From Clarkia xantiana subsp. parviflora (lineage: Eukaryota; Streptophyta; Magnoliopsida; Myrtales; Onagraceae): 64,000 nt of DNA. A program made the translations under genes and the position numbers. This document shows, piece after piece, positions 24,300 to 35,887 of the stretch. The notes below the pieces were generated by a model. That model worked only from the letters and a program-made list of their open reading frames with translations. It ran no database searches and was not told where the DNA came from. The DNA lies in contig JAPTYO010000018.1 of NCBI GenBank assembly GCA_036873135.1, positions 8,795,503 to 8,859,502 of the forward strand. The letters are read 5' to 3'. The first letter of the stretch is position 1, and each line of letters starts with the position of its first letter.

Positions 24300-24960
24300 C
24301 CTGCTAACCACAGAGCTAGAAAGTGAAATTTTATAATTCACTACTGATGGAAAATTTGAGTACTGCAAAACTCGAACGATTGCGAAAGGATATACCCAAA
24401 TTCACGGAGAGGACTTTGATGAAACATACTCACCAACTGTGCGTTACACCACAGTTAGGGCCATCCTTGCCCTTATTGCAAGCCTCGATCACGAGCCTGT
24501 ATCAAATGGATGTTAAAGACCGCATTTCTCCATGGAAACTTGGAGAAAGAGATCTATATGGAGCAGTCAGAGGGTTTTATTACTTCAGGCTAGAGAACGT
24601 AAAGTTTGCAAACTCCAAATATCTATTTACGGTCTTAAACAATCGTCTCGGCAATGGTATCGCGGATTCCACGAGGAAATCGTCGGAAATGGATTTTTGA
24701 ACCTTCACGAGGATCCCTGCGTTTACACCAAGACCTCCGGATCGAAATATGTCATCATAACCTTATACGTGGATGACATACTCATTGCTGCAAACAATGT
24801 GGGTTTCATGAAGGAATCAAAGTCCTGGTTATTATTAGCATTTAAGATGAAAGTCATGGGAGAGGCCACGTACATCTTAGGCATTAAAATTGCCCGATAT
24901 CGTGTCGCCCGGAGATTGTGTCTCTCTCAAGAATCATATATCAACAAACTGTTGAAATGA
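24300..24960 (+). pseudogene. Copia reverse transcriptase remnant
   Basis: In three frames joined by breaks, the sequence shows the copia RT landmarks in order: GYTQIHGEDFDETYSPT near 24385, LKQSSRQWYRGFHE near 24635, and the catalytic YVDDILI at about 24766-24786, followed by LGIKI. Frameshifts separate the first and second thirds. A TGA at 24958-24960 closes the last frame just before the RNase H part, which lies in another frame. A working enzyme would copy element RNA into DNA in the cytoplasmic particle. This one cannot be made. Confidence 0.9.
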
Positions 24961-25024
24961 TTCAGAATGCTTGATGCCAAACCCGTGGATACGCCGGTTG
25001 TGTTCGGGTGCGCGCTGTTGAAGC

Positions 25025-25741
25025 GTGATGGCCCTGAAAAACCAGCAGAAGAGTGAACAGATGAAGAGTACAGAGTATCTAAGCATGGTAGGAAGTCTAA
25101 TGTACGCCATGCTATGTACTCGGTCGGACATCTGTTACGTTGTGGGCCTAGTAGCAAGATTCCAATCAGATCCTGGCTATCAACGTTTAAAGGCCGTAAA
25201 ACGAATTATAAGATATCTAAAAGGTACTGCCGACTATGTTCTGTGCTATAAGGGCAGGCAAATCGAATTGACTCGTTCCAGTGACGCCGACCGCGGTGGC
25301 GATCCGGACGATCGTAAGTCCACCAGAAGGGGAGTTTTCCTCCTTGCTAATGCTGCCATATCATGGGTAAGCAAGAAGCAATCTTGAGTTGCACTTTCCA
25401 CTATGGAATCAGAATTCGTTGCCCTTTCTAAAAACGCACAAGAAGTAGTATGGCTGAAAAGGCTTCTTATTTTATTAATTGGCACTGACAAGAAGAACAA
25501 ACCTGTGAAGGTATACTCCGACAGTCAGGCGGCCATTGCAGCAGTTAAGAATCCAAAATACCATAGTAGGACCAAACACATTGATGTGAAATACAATTAT
25601 GCCAAATCAGTTGTGGAAGACAATATAATCGCTTTGGAACACTTGCCCACAGACAATATGGTCGCAAACCCATTAACTAAGCCATTACATAGAGAAATTT
25701 TCGAAAAGCACGTAAAACTGCTTGGATTACATAAGGCTTAA
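25025..25741 (+). pseudogene. Copia RNase H remnant
   Basis: The frame shows YLSMVGSLMY, SDICYVVG, the YLKGT phrase, then a decayed SSDADRGG core where copia elements usually have SDADWAG, followed by KSTRRG. One TGA at 25385-25387 splits the frame. It then continues in the same frame through TMESEFVALS, the catalytic YSDSQAAI and HIDVKYNY to a stop after LLGLHKA at 25741. Ty1/copia RNase H degrades the RNA strand during reverse transcription. The order RT-RNase H-end with integrase not downstream confirms copia rather than gypsy. Confidence 0.9.
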
Positions 25742-26870
25742 TAAGTGGCTTGTGTGAGTGATGGCATTTTGACATTTGAAATAATATTTCGATTGAATAA
25801 AAGAATTGCAAATTGAGTATATGATCTATCGACGTCATAATTATAAATAACATCGGATTTTTCGGTCTATAAACTTAAGTCGTAGGAAGAAGTAAAACTC
25901 TTCCACCAAAATTATGTCGGATGTGAACCTTGCCTCGTCACACAGGAACGGTCATCTTGTAGGAGAGGGGGACCTCTACCACAACAAGATTGGCTAAGAA
26001 CCAGGGGGATAAACCTGGTTAAACGAAACGATAACTTGGTCACGCTTAAAGCATGACTTAATCTTCGTTTTGTAAATCGTCGTGTTGGACTCTGTCCATC
26101 ATTAAAATCACATTCAGTGCCAGATGAAAGACTCTGCGATAACATGATTGACATATCCCACCCCTGGCTTGTCCAGGTGTGCTATCGACATGTGCTTCAT
26201 ACTACGCGTGCCATGTTCGACCACGGGGTCATGCTCGGTTGTGCTAGCTAGAATCCGTGTGATTCAAAGGGCGCAAACTTGTTCAACTTGAGCGTTTGAT
26301 TGATCCCGGGTGTATTATGAAGAGGCACCCAAAGTATCCACTCGGACTCAAAACTTATACCTAAAGTCTAGCTCAATGTTCGCCTCCCGGCGTACGAGCG
26401 TAGAGCCAAAGAAAACGGCCAAGTGGCCACGTCTTTGGAAACCGGTTGAGTTAGACCAAGGGTATAAGTGATGGGGATGGTCATGTTCATCTATAATTCA
26501 CCGACTCTTGTGTTCACTAGGTGGCCACCAACCGGATATTAGTTGAAGGTTGTGAACACTTGTACGGATGCCCTGGAGAAGTATTCCTATGTGGAAAACT
26601 GGGCAATTGGAGAATTATCAGTTGAACAAGGATACATTGCTGTACATATTTTATTTTTGGCAGGATTGATTTACGAAAGGGAATCAACGTTTTTCGGGCG
26701 CTACAACACTCCTAACAGATGAGTAGCACGATGCCCGTCGTATCCACCGGACGCACGGCAAACCTCGTATGAACTATTCGGAGACGGAGACAATAACTGG
26801 AGACCGAAAAGTTGATTTTATTGGATGACAATACATTAAAAGGCACCCTCCCATTCCGGCGAGTGGGAGC
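25742..26870 (+). other. Long conserved 3' non-coding region of copia element
   Basis: About 1.1 kb separate the RNase H stop from the 3' LTR. It aligns block by block with the reverse complement of 31336-32404 in the second copia element. Shared examples are the tract ACTTCATACTA-GCGTG, CACCCAAAGTA and the block around GTGGCCACCAACC-GGATATTAG. It has stops in all frames I inspected. The last ten bases, 26861-26870, are the purine-rich priming tract. Confidence 0.7.
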
Positions 26871-27472
26871 TGTTAGCATATGATGACGTGGCGCCGTAAA
26901 TGGTAGCCCGTTAATATATGTGGTTACCTAAGATAATTAGGTAAATGTCACATTAGGGCTAATTGGGCCAGACCCAATTCCCATGTGACATAGGAGGCCC
27001 AAAATTGGGCCTCCCACCCACATAGCATAGTCGGCCGAAACCCGTAATAGTAAGGAGGAGGATTTTCTCCTCCTCCCACTATATAAGGAGGTTTTGGGGT
27101 CACTCCCAAAACACACCTTGATCACAACTCCTCCTAAGTTGTGATTTGAGAGAAATCTCTTTCTCACTACAAGCATATTTTGGTCGGCCCCCTAACACCA
27201 CCATTGGTGTGCCAAATTGCTTCCGAGCATTCAGTCCGAGGTTCTGTCCCCGTTGAAGAATCGATCAGAGGATTTTCTGTGGAGCTTATACCGCGTAGGA
27301 CTTCTTCTCACGGAGAACTTGTACGGGCTCCGATCAGAGGATCAGAACTCCCTCCACAACGTTCTTGGGCAGGAAAGCTATTGAGGTATGTGTACATTAT
27401 TCCGCTGCGTAATTAGATTACATACAAGTACATAATTAGCATTCCGTAGTATTACGTCACCGTAATCCAACA
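26871..27472 (+). repeat. Copia 3' LTR
   Basis: The 602-bp repeat begins TGTTAGCATATG after the purine tract GAGTGGGAGC and ends CGTAATCCAACA. It is related to the inverted LTR at 19091-19665 and to the more diverged LTR at 30745-31335. The next base, 27473, starts FAR1/MULE-like coding sequence. Confidence 0.88.
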
Positions 27473-28246
27473 GGCTAGTCTTGGAAAGTCATGTACACTA
27501 GAGATATAGATAGTAAAGAAGAGGTCAATTGTGAGTGTAAATACTTTGAGACGGTTGGCTTTCCTTGCAAACACGCGTTCACGGTTATGAAGCGAAGGAT
27601 GATGATCAAGATACCCGATAATTTGATAAATCAGAGATGGGCAAAGTAACCGATTATTAATAGGAAACTGCCAACCAATAATGGAGAATATGTCATACCT
27701 GAAACCGAGGAAGAACAGGCTTCGGTTCTATTATCAGCGGCACATAGATCGATTAAAATATTCATGTCCAATTTGAAAACTATTTTTAGCATTGGAAGAC
27801 CAAACAAAGCCCAGTTGAAGAGGAGGAAACACAGGCGTAGTTGTCTCCAGGGTTATGCCCCACGTGTTCAAAATCCACAGCCTTCAACTAAGAAACGAAG
27901 CAAGTATGTCTGCCGACATCAAGAACGATCTCATCCGCCCACAGTAAAAAAAGTTAATCCTGAGACTGAACCTGCATCTACAAAGAACAAGGAGCCCATC
28001 GTTTCGTCAGTACCTCCGCCATGTTCACAGCAACATCAGCACCCTCATCATAGCCTCCAAAGAGCACCGTCACAGAAAATTGTTCTTCTAGGTACCACTA
28101 CTGAATCCACGTCCGAGCAAGAACCACATACCAACACCGAGCATGATCCTTCACCTGGGTTACACCCTTTTCAACAAACAGTACAACCAGGCACACCCTT
28201 TTTCTTCCCTGATTGGAAGTACTTCAAGAGTACTAGGTCGCCGTAA
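27473..28246 (+). pseudogene. FAR1/MULE-type transposase-like C-terminal fragment
   Basis: The frame reads CECKYFETVGFPCKH, a SWIM zinc finger (CxC...CxH) as found near the C-terminus of Mutator-like transposases and FAR1/FHY3-related proteins. It is followed by PDNLINQRWAK, then an in-frame TAA at 27647-27649. After that the same frame continues for almost 200 codons of basic, low-complexity sequence rich in Pro, Lys and Arg, ending at 28246. The catalytic MULE domain and N-terminal zinc finger are absent because the copia LTR begins exactly at the left edge. It could be a domesticated FAR1-related gene or a MULE, and the fragment cannot decide. Confidence 0.8.
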
Positions 28247-28970
28247 GCCTGCAAGCATCATATGCTCTTAATAAGTAACATGTCATTCCTCTTCCTTTTC
28301 ATAACCCCCCCAAAGTTTCCATGTGTATTTCTTTAATTCATGTTTTGATTGATTGTGTGTGCGACGAGAAAACGGTTAGAGTTGTACGATGATCCAATCT
28401 CTTAGAAGCAGACTTGATACTTCATATACAATTACTACTTGTTAATTTTAGAAATCTTGGCTTGTTTTATGTAATGCAGGTAAAGTTGAATTAGTGGAAG
28501 TTGGTTGATGCAATGTCGAACTTTGTGAAGTTTCAAGAAAAAATTCAAATCAACAGGTTTAGATATAACTCTAGTTAAATTACAAGAAGAATAAAGTTAT
28601 ATGATCTCAAAAAAATAAAAATCATATTGTTTAGAATGTTATGTTCCGTATGCAGGGGAAACCAAATAGGGTTATTGAAGATAGTGTGCGAGGAGGAAGT
28701 CTTTCTGGTCAGGATCGACTTTTATTGCTGATAACAAGAAGATTAATGGGTGGCAAGACATCTACTCAATCCATCTTTAGAGTAGTGGTTTTTTGGTGGT
28801 AGTATTATTATTGGATGTTTGCTACTGTACTTTTCTTGCTTTACTGTGTTGAACTTTATATCGACGTAATTTATGATATTTGGTGTTGGAGTTAAACGTG
28901 GAAATATTGTACGTTTGAGTTGGTGCTGCTAACGCGTTGACGATTTTATTTTAATCTTAAATGCAAATTT
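28247..28970. other. Non-coding, possible 3' flank of the FAR1-like fragment
   Basis: AT-rich sequence with short frames only. Nothing is recognised. Confidence 0.5.
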
Positions 28971-29120
28971 TGTAGAAGTGCATTCTACAGAATGCGTATG
29001 CAGAATCTGCAGAATGCATTCTGCATATCTGCAGAATATGCAGAATGCATCCTGCAGTTCTGCAGAAGTGCATTCTGCAGTTTAGCAGAAGTGCATTCTG
29101 TAGATTCTGCAGAATATGCA
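28971..29120. repeat. Cluster of CTGCAGAATGCATTCTGCA-type palindromes
   Basis: About 150 bp of short direct and inverted units based on GCATTCTGCAG and its reverse complement, so the whole cluster can fold on itself. It may be a subterminal repeat of a DNA transposon such as the neighbouring MULE-like sequence. No clear terminal inverted repeat was found. Confidence 0.8.
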
Positions 29121-30588
29121 TAATAGCGAATGCAATACAAAAACAGCAAAATTACATTAATCACTATGTACAGACACTATTTGCGCTACTTGATTTACCG
29201 GCGTCATAATTGTCAAGATATTCACAAAGATAGCTAAGCGGGGCATCAAAGCAAGAAATGTTGATTCTTATTGGTGTAGTAATTCAATCGAGTACGCAAA
29301 TTCAAACAAGCTAAAGAACAATAAATCGGAATCAAAATAGAAAATTGAGGAGAGGTTAGGGTTTACCCATTGGGGAAGACGAAACATGGAGGTGAGCCCG
29401 AAGGGAGAGATGAATCGGCAGTGACAGAAGCGCCGTCTATTCAGTGCAGCGACGGGAGTCGCTCAAGCTTCTTATTCGCCCAGACAACAAATTCTCAGAA
29501 AACCGCTGCTCTCCGTGCTGGTCGCCTCCTCTCCTGGTCGTCCTCCTCTTATCTTCTTCATGGAGTCTGGTCATCCTCCTCTTGTCTTCTTCGTGGAGTT
29601 GGGTTTTTTTTTTTTAAACCTAGCGGTGCTTTTGTTAAGCTGTTCCGTTAGTTTAAAACCGAGCCAACCTATTATAAAACGAACTGAACCAACCACTAAC
29701 TATTATAACCGTACCAACTACTAAGTCCTCAACTTCTTAATGATATAAATTTGCCCCTATAAGCCTCCACAAGCATCCTGCTTGTGGAGCGCACAAGAAA
29801 CACCCCCATTTAACGACCAAAACTAACAGTAAATAAAAGATGGACCAAATGTATAAAAAGTTCAAACGTTTGGTATCAAAAGTATACAAAAAACATATGG
29901 TACCAAGAGAAAAAAAAAAACGGTCTAACCTAAGGTATCAAAAGTACCTTTAAGCCTAGAATCAATAACTCATATAGGCTTTAAAAGGATCAATATTTTC
30001 ACCTACAATATCGCATTTTCAACTTACATCATAGGCCACCCGTACATTTATGTTTTTAACCTGCTCCAAGAGATGGCATTGTTATGTCTAAAAGTTTTAA
30101 TTCCATTGTACTGTCAAAGTGAGGCTGATACAATGACAAGATCAACTTAACTTCGAGAATGATGTAAGGGAATGATCAAAATGACACTAATGATTAGAGA
30201 AGAATATACCCTCGATTTAAAAAAATAAACTATGTGTAACAGATTATTATATAAATTTAAAATGATAAAAATAAATTGAGTAAAACACTCGAGCGACCGG
30301 GTACCCTTTTGTGAGAGTGAGGTGCGACGTCTGGTCCATGTTGTATGAGGTGTGGTCGATAGACGATGCGGACAGGGGCGAAACTCTTATCTTATCTCTG
30401 GTCTTTGCCCCTCTTGTAACTTTGGAATGAGTTGGGGGTTAGGTTGAGAAATTTAACATTTCTATATATTTAAAGAAAAAAACACTAAATTTAACATAAG
30501 TTGACACCACAATGACTCGAACCTATGATCTAAGGTATAAAAAGCACCGGCATTAATCTGACTCTGAAGATAATTCAAGAGTAAAGCC
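29121..30588. other. Intergenic sequence, nothing convincing
   Basis: Contains a CT-rich, leucine/serine-coding stretch (29370-29651) with poly-T and AT-rich remainder. The minus strand near 29370-29400 has an ATGG|GTAAACCC junction that could be a captured exon-intron edge, but nothing else supports a gene. Confidence 0.4.
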
Positions 30589-30716
30589 TTATTATAAAAA
30601 CTAACTTAAATTATGTAAAAGTATAGTATTAAAGGACTCCCGGTCCCTCGATCATTTATTTTTTATTTTATTTTTTGTAATAGTTGTTACATAATTTAAG
30701 CTAAGTTTTATAATAA
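30589..30716. repeat. Small MITE with about 32-bp terminal inverted repeats
   Basis: It starts TTATTATAAAAACTAACTT and ends with the near-complement ending TTTTATAATAA. The 128-bp element has no coding capacity. No clear target duplication was found, so the superfamily is not assigned. Confidence 0.75.
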
Positions 30717-30744
30717 ATATCTACTCTTGTAGTCGCGAGAATGT

Positions 30745-31335
30745 TGTTGGTTTTAGGGAGAATAAATACAGATCAAAACAGATACATGCCATGTAACTAA
30801 TACGCAGCTGAAAGATGCCCATACCTATTTCGCGATCCGTAGCCTAAGGAAGTCAACGGGAAGTTACGGAATGCCGGACAGTGTCCTTCGTTGACTCTTG
30901 TTAAGGAGGCAATTTGAAGGCAATGGTCTCTACAGCAAAGCCTCTTTCAATCCAGTTGCTGGATGGATCTCCAGGGTGAATTACTTGAAGTAATTCGGCA
31001 CCTACTAGTGAGGTATATGGTTCGGCATAACCCTTAGAGTATAGGGAGAGGGGATTTCTTTGTGACTAAAAAAAGGTAGAGAATGATCAACCCCATTAAA
31101 TACCTAACTCCTGTTATTTATAAGAGGAGGTGAGCAAAACCCTAGGTGGGTTTGTCACCTATTTCGGCCGAAACTATCTATTTAATTGGGCCGGCCCTTT
31201 TTGACCGCGCATGGCTCATGGAGATTTCGGCCTGACCCGAAATCCACTATATGCCATACCCCAAACTAGACTTATCATTTTGGGCTTATATTAATGGGAT
31301 TCTATTACGACGACCCATTTACTCTAAACCAATAA
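30745..31335 (-). repeat. 3' LTR of second copia element
   Basis: On the plus strand it begins TGTTGGTTTTAGGG, resembling the LTR end at 19091. Its other edge lies beside CTCCCACTC, the complement of the purine tract seen before the LTR at 26871. The length of about 591 bp agrees with the other copia LTRs. It is diverged and its far edge has lost the expected CA. Confidence 0.75.
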
Positions 31336-32404
31336 CTCCCACTCATCGGAATGGGGGGGGGGGGTGCCTATTAATATGTCGTTGCCCAACAAATCAATAT
31401 ATATTCATTGATCCAATCCAGTTGCCGTATTGTTCATACCATGTTCGCCGTGCGACCGACAGACACAACGGATTTCGAGCTACTCATTGGTTAAAACTGT
31501 TGTAGCATCCGCGGAAAGTTGATTCCCAACATGTTTCTTCTCTGTGCCGCGTTGTACCTCTGGTCAACTGTTATTCTTATGTTGCCTAGTTTTCCTTAAG
31601 GAATACTTCTCCAAGGCATCCGTACAAGTATTAAAAACCTTCAACTAATATCCAGTTGGTGGCCATCTAGTGAATACAAGAGTTGGAGAATTACAGATGA
31701 GCATGACCATCCTCATTGCTCATATCCTAAGTCAAACTCAACTGATTCCAAAAATGTGGTCACTTGGCCTTTTTGTTTGGGCACTGCACTCGTACGCCTG
31801 TGAGCGAACATTTAGCCCAACCTTGGACATGAGCTCCGAGTGGTAATGGTACTTTGGGTGTTGCTTCATTCAACTCACAGGATCAGTCACACACTCAAGG
31901 TGAAGAAGTTTGTGTCCTTCAGAATCTTGAAAGATTTCCTCTTACACAACCAAGCCTAACACAGTGGTCGTACATGACACGCATAGTATGAAGTGTGCAT
32001 CGACATCATAACCTGAATTGATTTTATGTCAGGAGTGAGAATGTCATATGCTATCGTAGAATTTCATCTAGTCCAGAATGTGATGGTAGAAGAACGGAAT
32101 TCGTCATGGCGACCTGCAAAATGAAGATCATGTCGTGTACCCCAAAACAAAATGATCATTTCCCATAACCATGTTTCTCTTTCGAAATACAATGGATCTT
32201 AGCCGGTCTTGATATGGCTATGGTTTCTCTTCCATCAAGACAACCTTGCTAGTATGACGTGGCAAGGTTCACATTCGACATATTTTATTACGAGGTTTGA
32301 CATTCCAACGACTAATTTATAGGTCCTACATCCGATCTAATTTTATCATTATGACGTCGTAAATATCATAAACTCAAATAGCAATTATTTTATTCAAATA
32401 TTAC
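31336..32404 (-). mobile_element. 3' non-coding part of second copia element, split by Ogre-like insertion
   Basis: Homologous in reverse to 25742-26870. It includes a run of twelve G at 31353-31364 close to the purine tract. The element continues at 61242 after the inserted 28.8 kb, and ATTAC is duplicated at both edges. Confidence 0.8.
32400..32404. other. Left target-site duplication ATTAC
   Basis: Identical to 61237-61241. These five bases flank the plus-strand Ogre-like element exactly at its TG...CA ends. Confidence 0.95.
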
Positions 32405-32990
32405 TGTAAACACTCGATTTTGACCCGGACGTAACGACATACGTCAAATTCCGGACGCGTCAAGCCGTAAAGTCTCCAAAAATGCTTAAGGGCACATTAG
32501 AGAAATTATTATAAAATATATTTTAAATTATTTAGAATTTATTTAATATTTTCAGATTATTTAAAAAATATATATAATAATTAGTTTTTTTTTATTTTAG
32601 AAAATTATCTGTAAGATATTTATCTCCAAATATTATTTTTTTTATTCAAAAAAATAATTATCTGTAAAGATAAATATCCTTAGGAATATTCTCTAGAATA
32701 ATTATCTGTTAGCTTTTTTTATTTAAATTTTATCTGTAAACTAGATTAGGGTTTTAGTATTAATAGGAGTCTATGTTTACATTGTGAAGGACACAGAGAA
32801 AAACACCAAAAAGAAGCAATAATACATTATTTTCGGGTTCTGTGCGATTTTTGTCTTCTAGTGAATTAATTTTTTTTCTGTGGTTTGTGTCCTTCCCCGC
32901 AGGTGCTGCCCGGGTCTGCCGGTGGCCGGACCACCATCCGCCCACCACGTCGCCAACCGACCCCGACCACCTCCAGCTATCGCCGGCGAC

Positions 32991-33013
32991 TCTCTCTATC
33001 TCTCTCTCTCTCT

Positions 33014-33075
<62 letters not shown>

Positions 33076-33085
33076 TTCTCTCTCC
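32991..33085. repeat. (CT)n microsatellite in LTR
   Basis: Reverse-orientation equivalent of the GA tracts. It produces spurious Leu-Ser repeat frames. Confidence 0.95.
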
Positions 33086-33658
33086 GCTGTGACTCTTCCT
33101 GGCCGGCGACCTCCAGCAGCAACCTCCGCGACGACCACCATTCCACCGCCGTCCCTGCTGCATCAGTCCCCGTCGTCCGCCTGGATCCACCGTTCCCCGC
33201 CGGTCCGCCAGGCCGTGGCCGTTCCGACCACTCTAGATTTGTCCAGCTCTCCAGCACCCGACCTCGCCGGCCACCACCGCGACCACGAGCCGCCCTGCCG
33301 CTGCACCCCGCCCTTCCGGAAACTCCGCCCTGCTCCGACGAGATCACGCCACCGCTTCAACAGCCACGTCGTCGCCGGAAGTGGCCCGCTGCTGCTGTCG
33401 ACCTGGCCCCCTGTCGTCGCCTTCATCCCTGTAGGTTCGTCTGCAAGTCATCCATCCATTCTTGTCGACCAACAGCTGACCAGCACTCGACCACCCTCAG
33501 CCTAGGCGAAGACGACGGCCTGACCGGCACTGCCGGACCCAGCCCTGAAGACCATCGTTGAGATCTCCACTACCACCGCGCCAGAGCTCGTCCCACCGCC
33601 CAACGTCCGTCCCTGCTCCGGTGCCCCTGCGTCTCCTTCCCAGGCGAGAGTTTCCAGA

Positions 33659-33659
<1 letters not shown>

Positions 33660-33702
<43 letters not shown>

Positions 33703-33716
33703 TATTATTATTATTG
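33660..33716. repeat. (ATT)n microsatellite in LTR
   Basis: ATT trinucleotide tract, with a counterpart at 60658-60712 in the 3' LTR. Confidence 0.95.
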
Positions 33717-33800
33717 TATTATATTTAATTAGATGTTTAAATGTAATTAGATAAATTTGATTAGGTAGAGTGATAATTGTTCAAGTTGTATGTATGATTG

Positions 33801-33805
33801 AATAT
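33801..33805. other. Left target-site duplication AATAT of element A
   Basis: Identical to 52634-52638. Removing 33806-52638 restores an LTR sequence matching the 3' LTR. Confidence 0.96.
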
Positions 33806-34468
33806 TGATGGGTTTCGATATAGCCGTTAGGCCCATCAACGACGACTAAACGGCGAAATAGGCCCACTGGGCCCTAAAAGAGGATTAGAAGACCAATACG
33901 ATAGGACCCGAAAAGGTCGGTCCCGACATACGAGCTGAACGCTCCCGATGGTATGCCTTTGAGTAGGCCCCGATGATATGCCTTTGAGTAGGCCCCGATG
34001 ATATGCCTTTGAGTAGGCCCCGACATTAAATCCCCGAGAAGACTGGCTCTGTCCCGATGACGAGGGGCCCCGAGCGATGACCAAAGGAGATAACTCTGGA
34101 GTCCCCGACATCCGTCGGGACTTGCCACCAGAGAACGAGGCCGAGAAACACGCCCACTATCAACATAGTGGGGAAGTGGCCTGAAAAGACGGAACGTGGG
34201 CTACTGGCCGAGATAAACGGAACGTGGCAGTTATCTCAACAGGTAACTGAGGTGACCCCTCCCCTACATAAAGGAAGGAGTTACCTCAGGATTGATACGT
34301 TCATACTTACATACTGATACTTGCTAGCCTACGTCGAGATACTCATTTAAGCATCGGAGAGGGATTCTAGGTCACCGCTCGGTCTATCCCCTTCTTGCAG
34401 GATTACTTGGAGCAAAGGAGTTCAGACTTCCGTCAAGAACGTACCGGTGTTCCAACCGTGATCCAACA
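33806..34468 (+). repeat. 5' LTR of element A
   Basis: A 663-bp LTR from TGATGGGTTTCG to CGTGATCCAACA. It contains three head-to-tail 25-bp units (from 33953, core ATGCCTTTGAGTAGGCCCC). The 3' LTR keeps the same three units. I see no strong TATA box; ACATAAAGG near 34266 is the nearest candidate. Confidence 0.95.
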
Positions 34469-34488
34469 TTGGTGCCGTCTGTGGGAAG
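34469..34488 (+). other. Primer binding site of element A
   Basis: TTGGTGCCGTCTGTGGGAAG follows the LTR directly. The same type occurs in elements B (TTGGCGCCGTCTGTGGGAAG) and C, and is common in plant Tat/Retand-like elements. Confidence 0.85.
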
Positions 34489-34504
34489 CGTAACGAAAAG
34501 CAAA

Positions 34505-35830
34505 ATGGCTTATACCCGATCGATGGCTGGTAAGCAAAAGAAGAGACAAGGACAATCCGGCGGTTCCCGTCACCCTGCTGGAACTCTGAATTCAGGGCTG
34601 CCGGAGCGCACTGTTGATCGGAATGATCCTCCCCCTGCTGTTTCCCAAACAAGGGGGCATCATGATGATCGCGAAGATTCCATTCGAAACTCGTCGGAGA
34701 GCCGGGAAGAGATCCCGAGGAGGGACCAGGACGCACCTGCAAAGCCGGACTTGGCAAAGGCTGTGATGGATGCTATGCCAATATTTTTGGAAGCTATGGA
34801 GGCTCACCTGGATCGAAGGGAGGCCGCCAAGAAGAAGGAGGAGGAGTTGCCTCCGCCTCCACCGATGGAGAATCGGGACGGGCAGGAGGCCCAACCCGAG
34901 CACCAGGACAAGGGCAAGGAGCCCGCTCAGTCGGAGCAGTTCGTGATTGATGGGCCTGGACCGGTGCAACATAGGACCATCCCTCTTAGTGGTCCTATCA
35001 CCCCCGACCAGGTGAGGAAGATTGTGAACATCTGTATGGGAGACCAGAAGAAGATGATGTCGGAGCTGAGGGATCGATCCACTCATCCCTTTGTCCCCCG
35101 ATTGGTGAACACCACTTCCCCGCCGGGGCTGGGTATCCTGACAATCAAGGAGTATGATGGCGAAGGAGATCCAGTTCGCCACGTCCAGAAGAATGTCATG
35201 GCTTGTCTAGGCAGAGCCCCGAATGACGATATAGTGTGCGTTCTGTTCCCGGGCACACTTGGTGAAAGAGCCTTGACGTGGTTCTTCAGCCTCCCTCCAG
35301 GGTGCATCTCTAACTGGACCCAGATGCATGATCGGTTCATCCAGCAATACCAGGGCCGTCGGTGTCTCCTGAAAAGCGCGAGGTCCCTGGCCGAGGTGGT
35401 ACATGGGCCCGACGAGTCTCTGGCGCATTACTACCAGAGGTACACCGCCAGCGTGGCTGAGATTGATGAGGAAATTTCGGAGGGAGAGACCATCCGCACC
35501 TTCATTCGGAACCTGACAGCACCGTACGGTTCTGACCTGATGCACATCGTGGCTGAGAAGGCTGTGTGGAACATGGAGGCATTGCAGAAAAGGGTGAAGC
35601 AACAAATCGACGTACAGGAGTCGAAGATAGCTGCCGGAGACCTTGACCCTCCGAAATCAAACAAGGGGAAGCAGTCGTTCAAACCCTCGGACGATCGCAG
35701 GAGGAAAGATAAACCCGTGAGCAGTCGTGGTCGAGGCCGTCCCGATCGGTGGGAAGACAAGCGTCCCTCGAAGTCGGACAAGAGGGAGGACACTACACTC
35801 CTCTCATTTGTTCCATGGGTGCTGTGTTAG
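34505..35830 (+). pseudogene. Element A gag, first part (frameshifted)
   Basis: From the ATG at 34505 the frame encodes a charged, Pro/Glu-rich N-terminus. The retrotransposon Gag core follows at roughly residues 195-375, recognisable by ERALTWFFSLPPG, RFIQQYQGRR, ESLAHYYQRY and TIRTFIRNL. Gag forms the particle around the element RNA. A frameshift near 35795 sends the frame to a TAG at 35828-35830. The true frame runs on through two other phases, as shown by the intact equivalent in element B. The upstream in-frame TTG at 34469 is inside the primer site and is not a plausible start. Confidence 0.93.
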
Positions 35831-35887
35831 CGGTGATGGACCGACAGGGTATCGCCAGGTACCCCCCCGAAGAAGGATGGAGAGTTC

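Larger units (their letters stand above)
17137..27472 (+). mobile_element. Decayed Ty1/copia element with head-to-head duplication
   Basis: The plus-strand part runs from a primer site at 19688 through a leader of about 4.5 kb, RT and RNase H remnants (24.3-25.7 kb), a 1.1-kb non-coding tail and a 3' LTR at 26871-27472. To the left, 17137-19090 is a diverged inverted copy of 19687-21612. An LTR in minus orientation (19091-19665) sits between the arms. No gag or integrase could be recognised. Stops and frameshifts show that it is dead. Confidence 0.8.
32405..33805 (+). repeat. 5' LTR of Ogre-like copy 3, first part
   Basis: Starts TGTAAACACTCG and matches 59377 onward until GATTGAATAT, where element A is inserted. 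The TATA position reads TATTAATA (32758-32765), a change from TATAAATA that may weaken the promoter. Confidence 0.93.

Noticed and set aside
29370..29651. Ser/Leu-rich 93-codon frame as a host gene
   Set aside because: Low complexity with a poly-T-derived phenylalanine run and no recognisable domain or conservation evidence.
31353..31364. Run of twelve G as a functional G-quadruplex
   Set aside because: A single homopolymer in a decayed copia end. Slippage is the simpler explanation.
32885..33505. 206-codon frame with Leu-Ser repeats in the LTR, with similar frames at 59810-60505, 1031-1411 and 13361-13816
   Set aside because: Created by the CT/GA microsatellite and GC-rich sequence. The frame is not conserved among the LTR copies.
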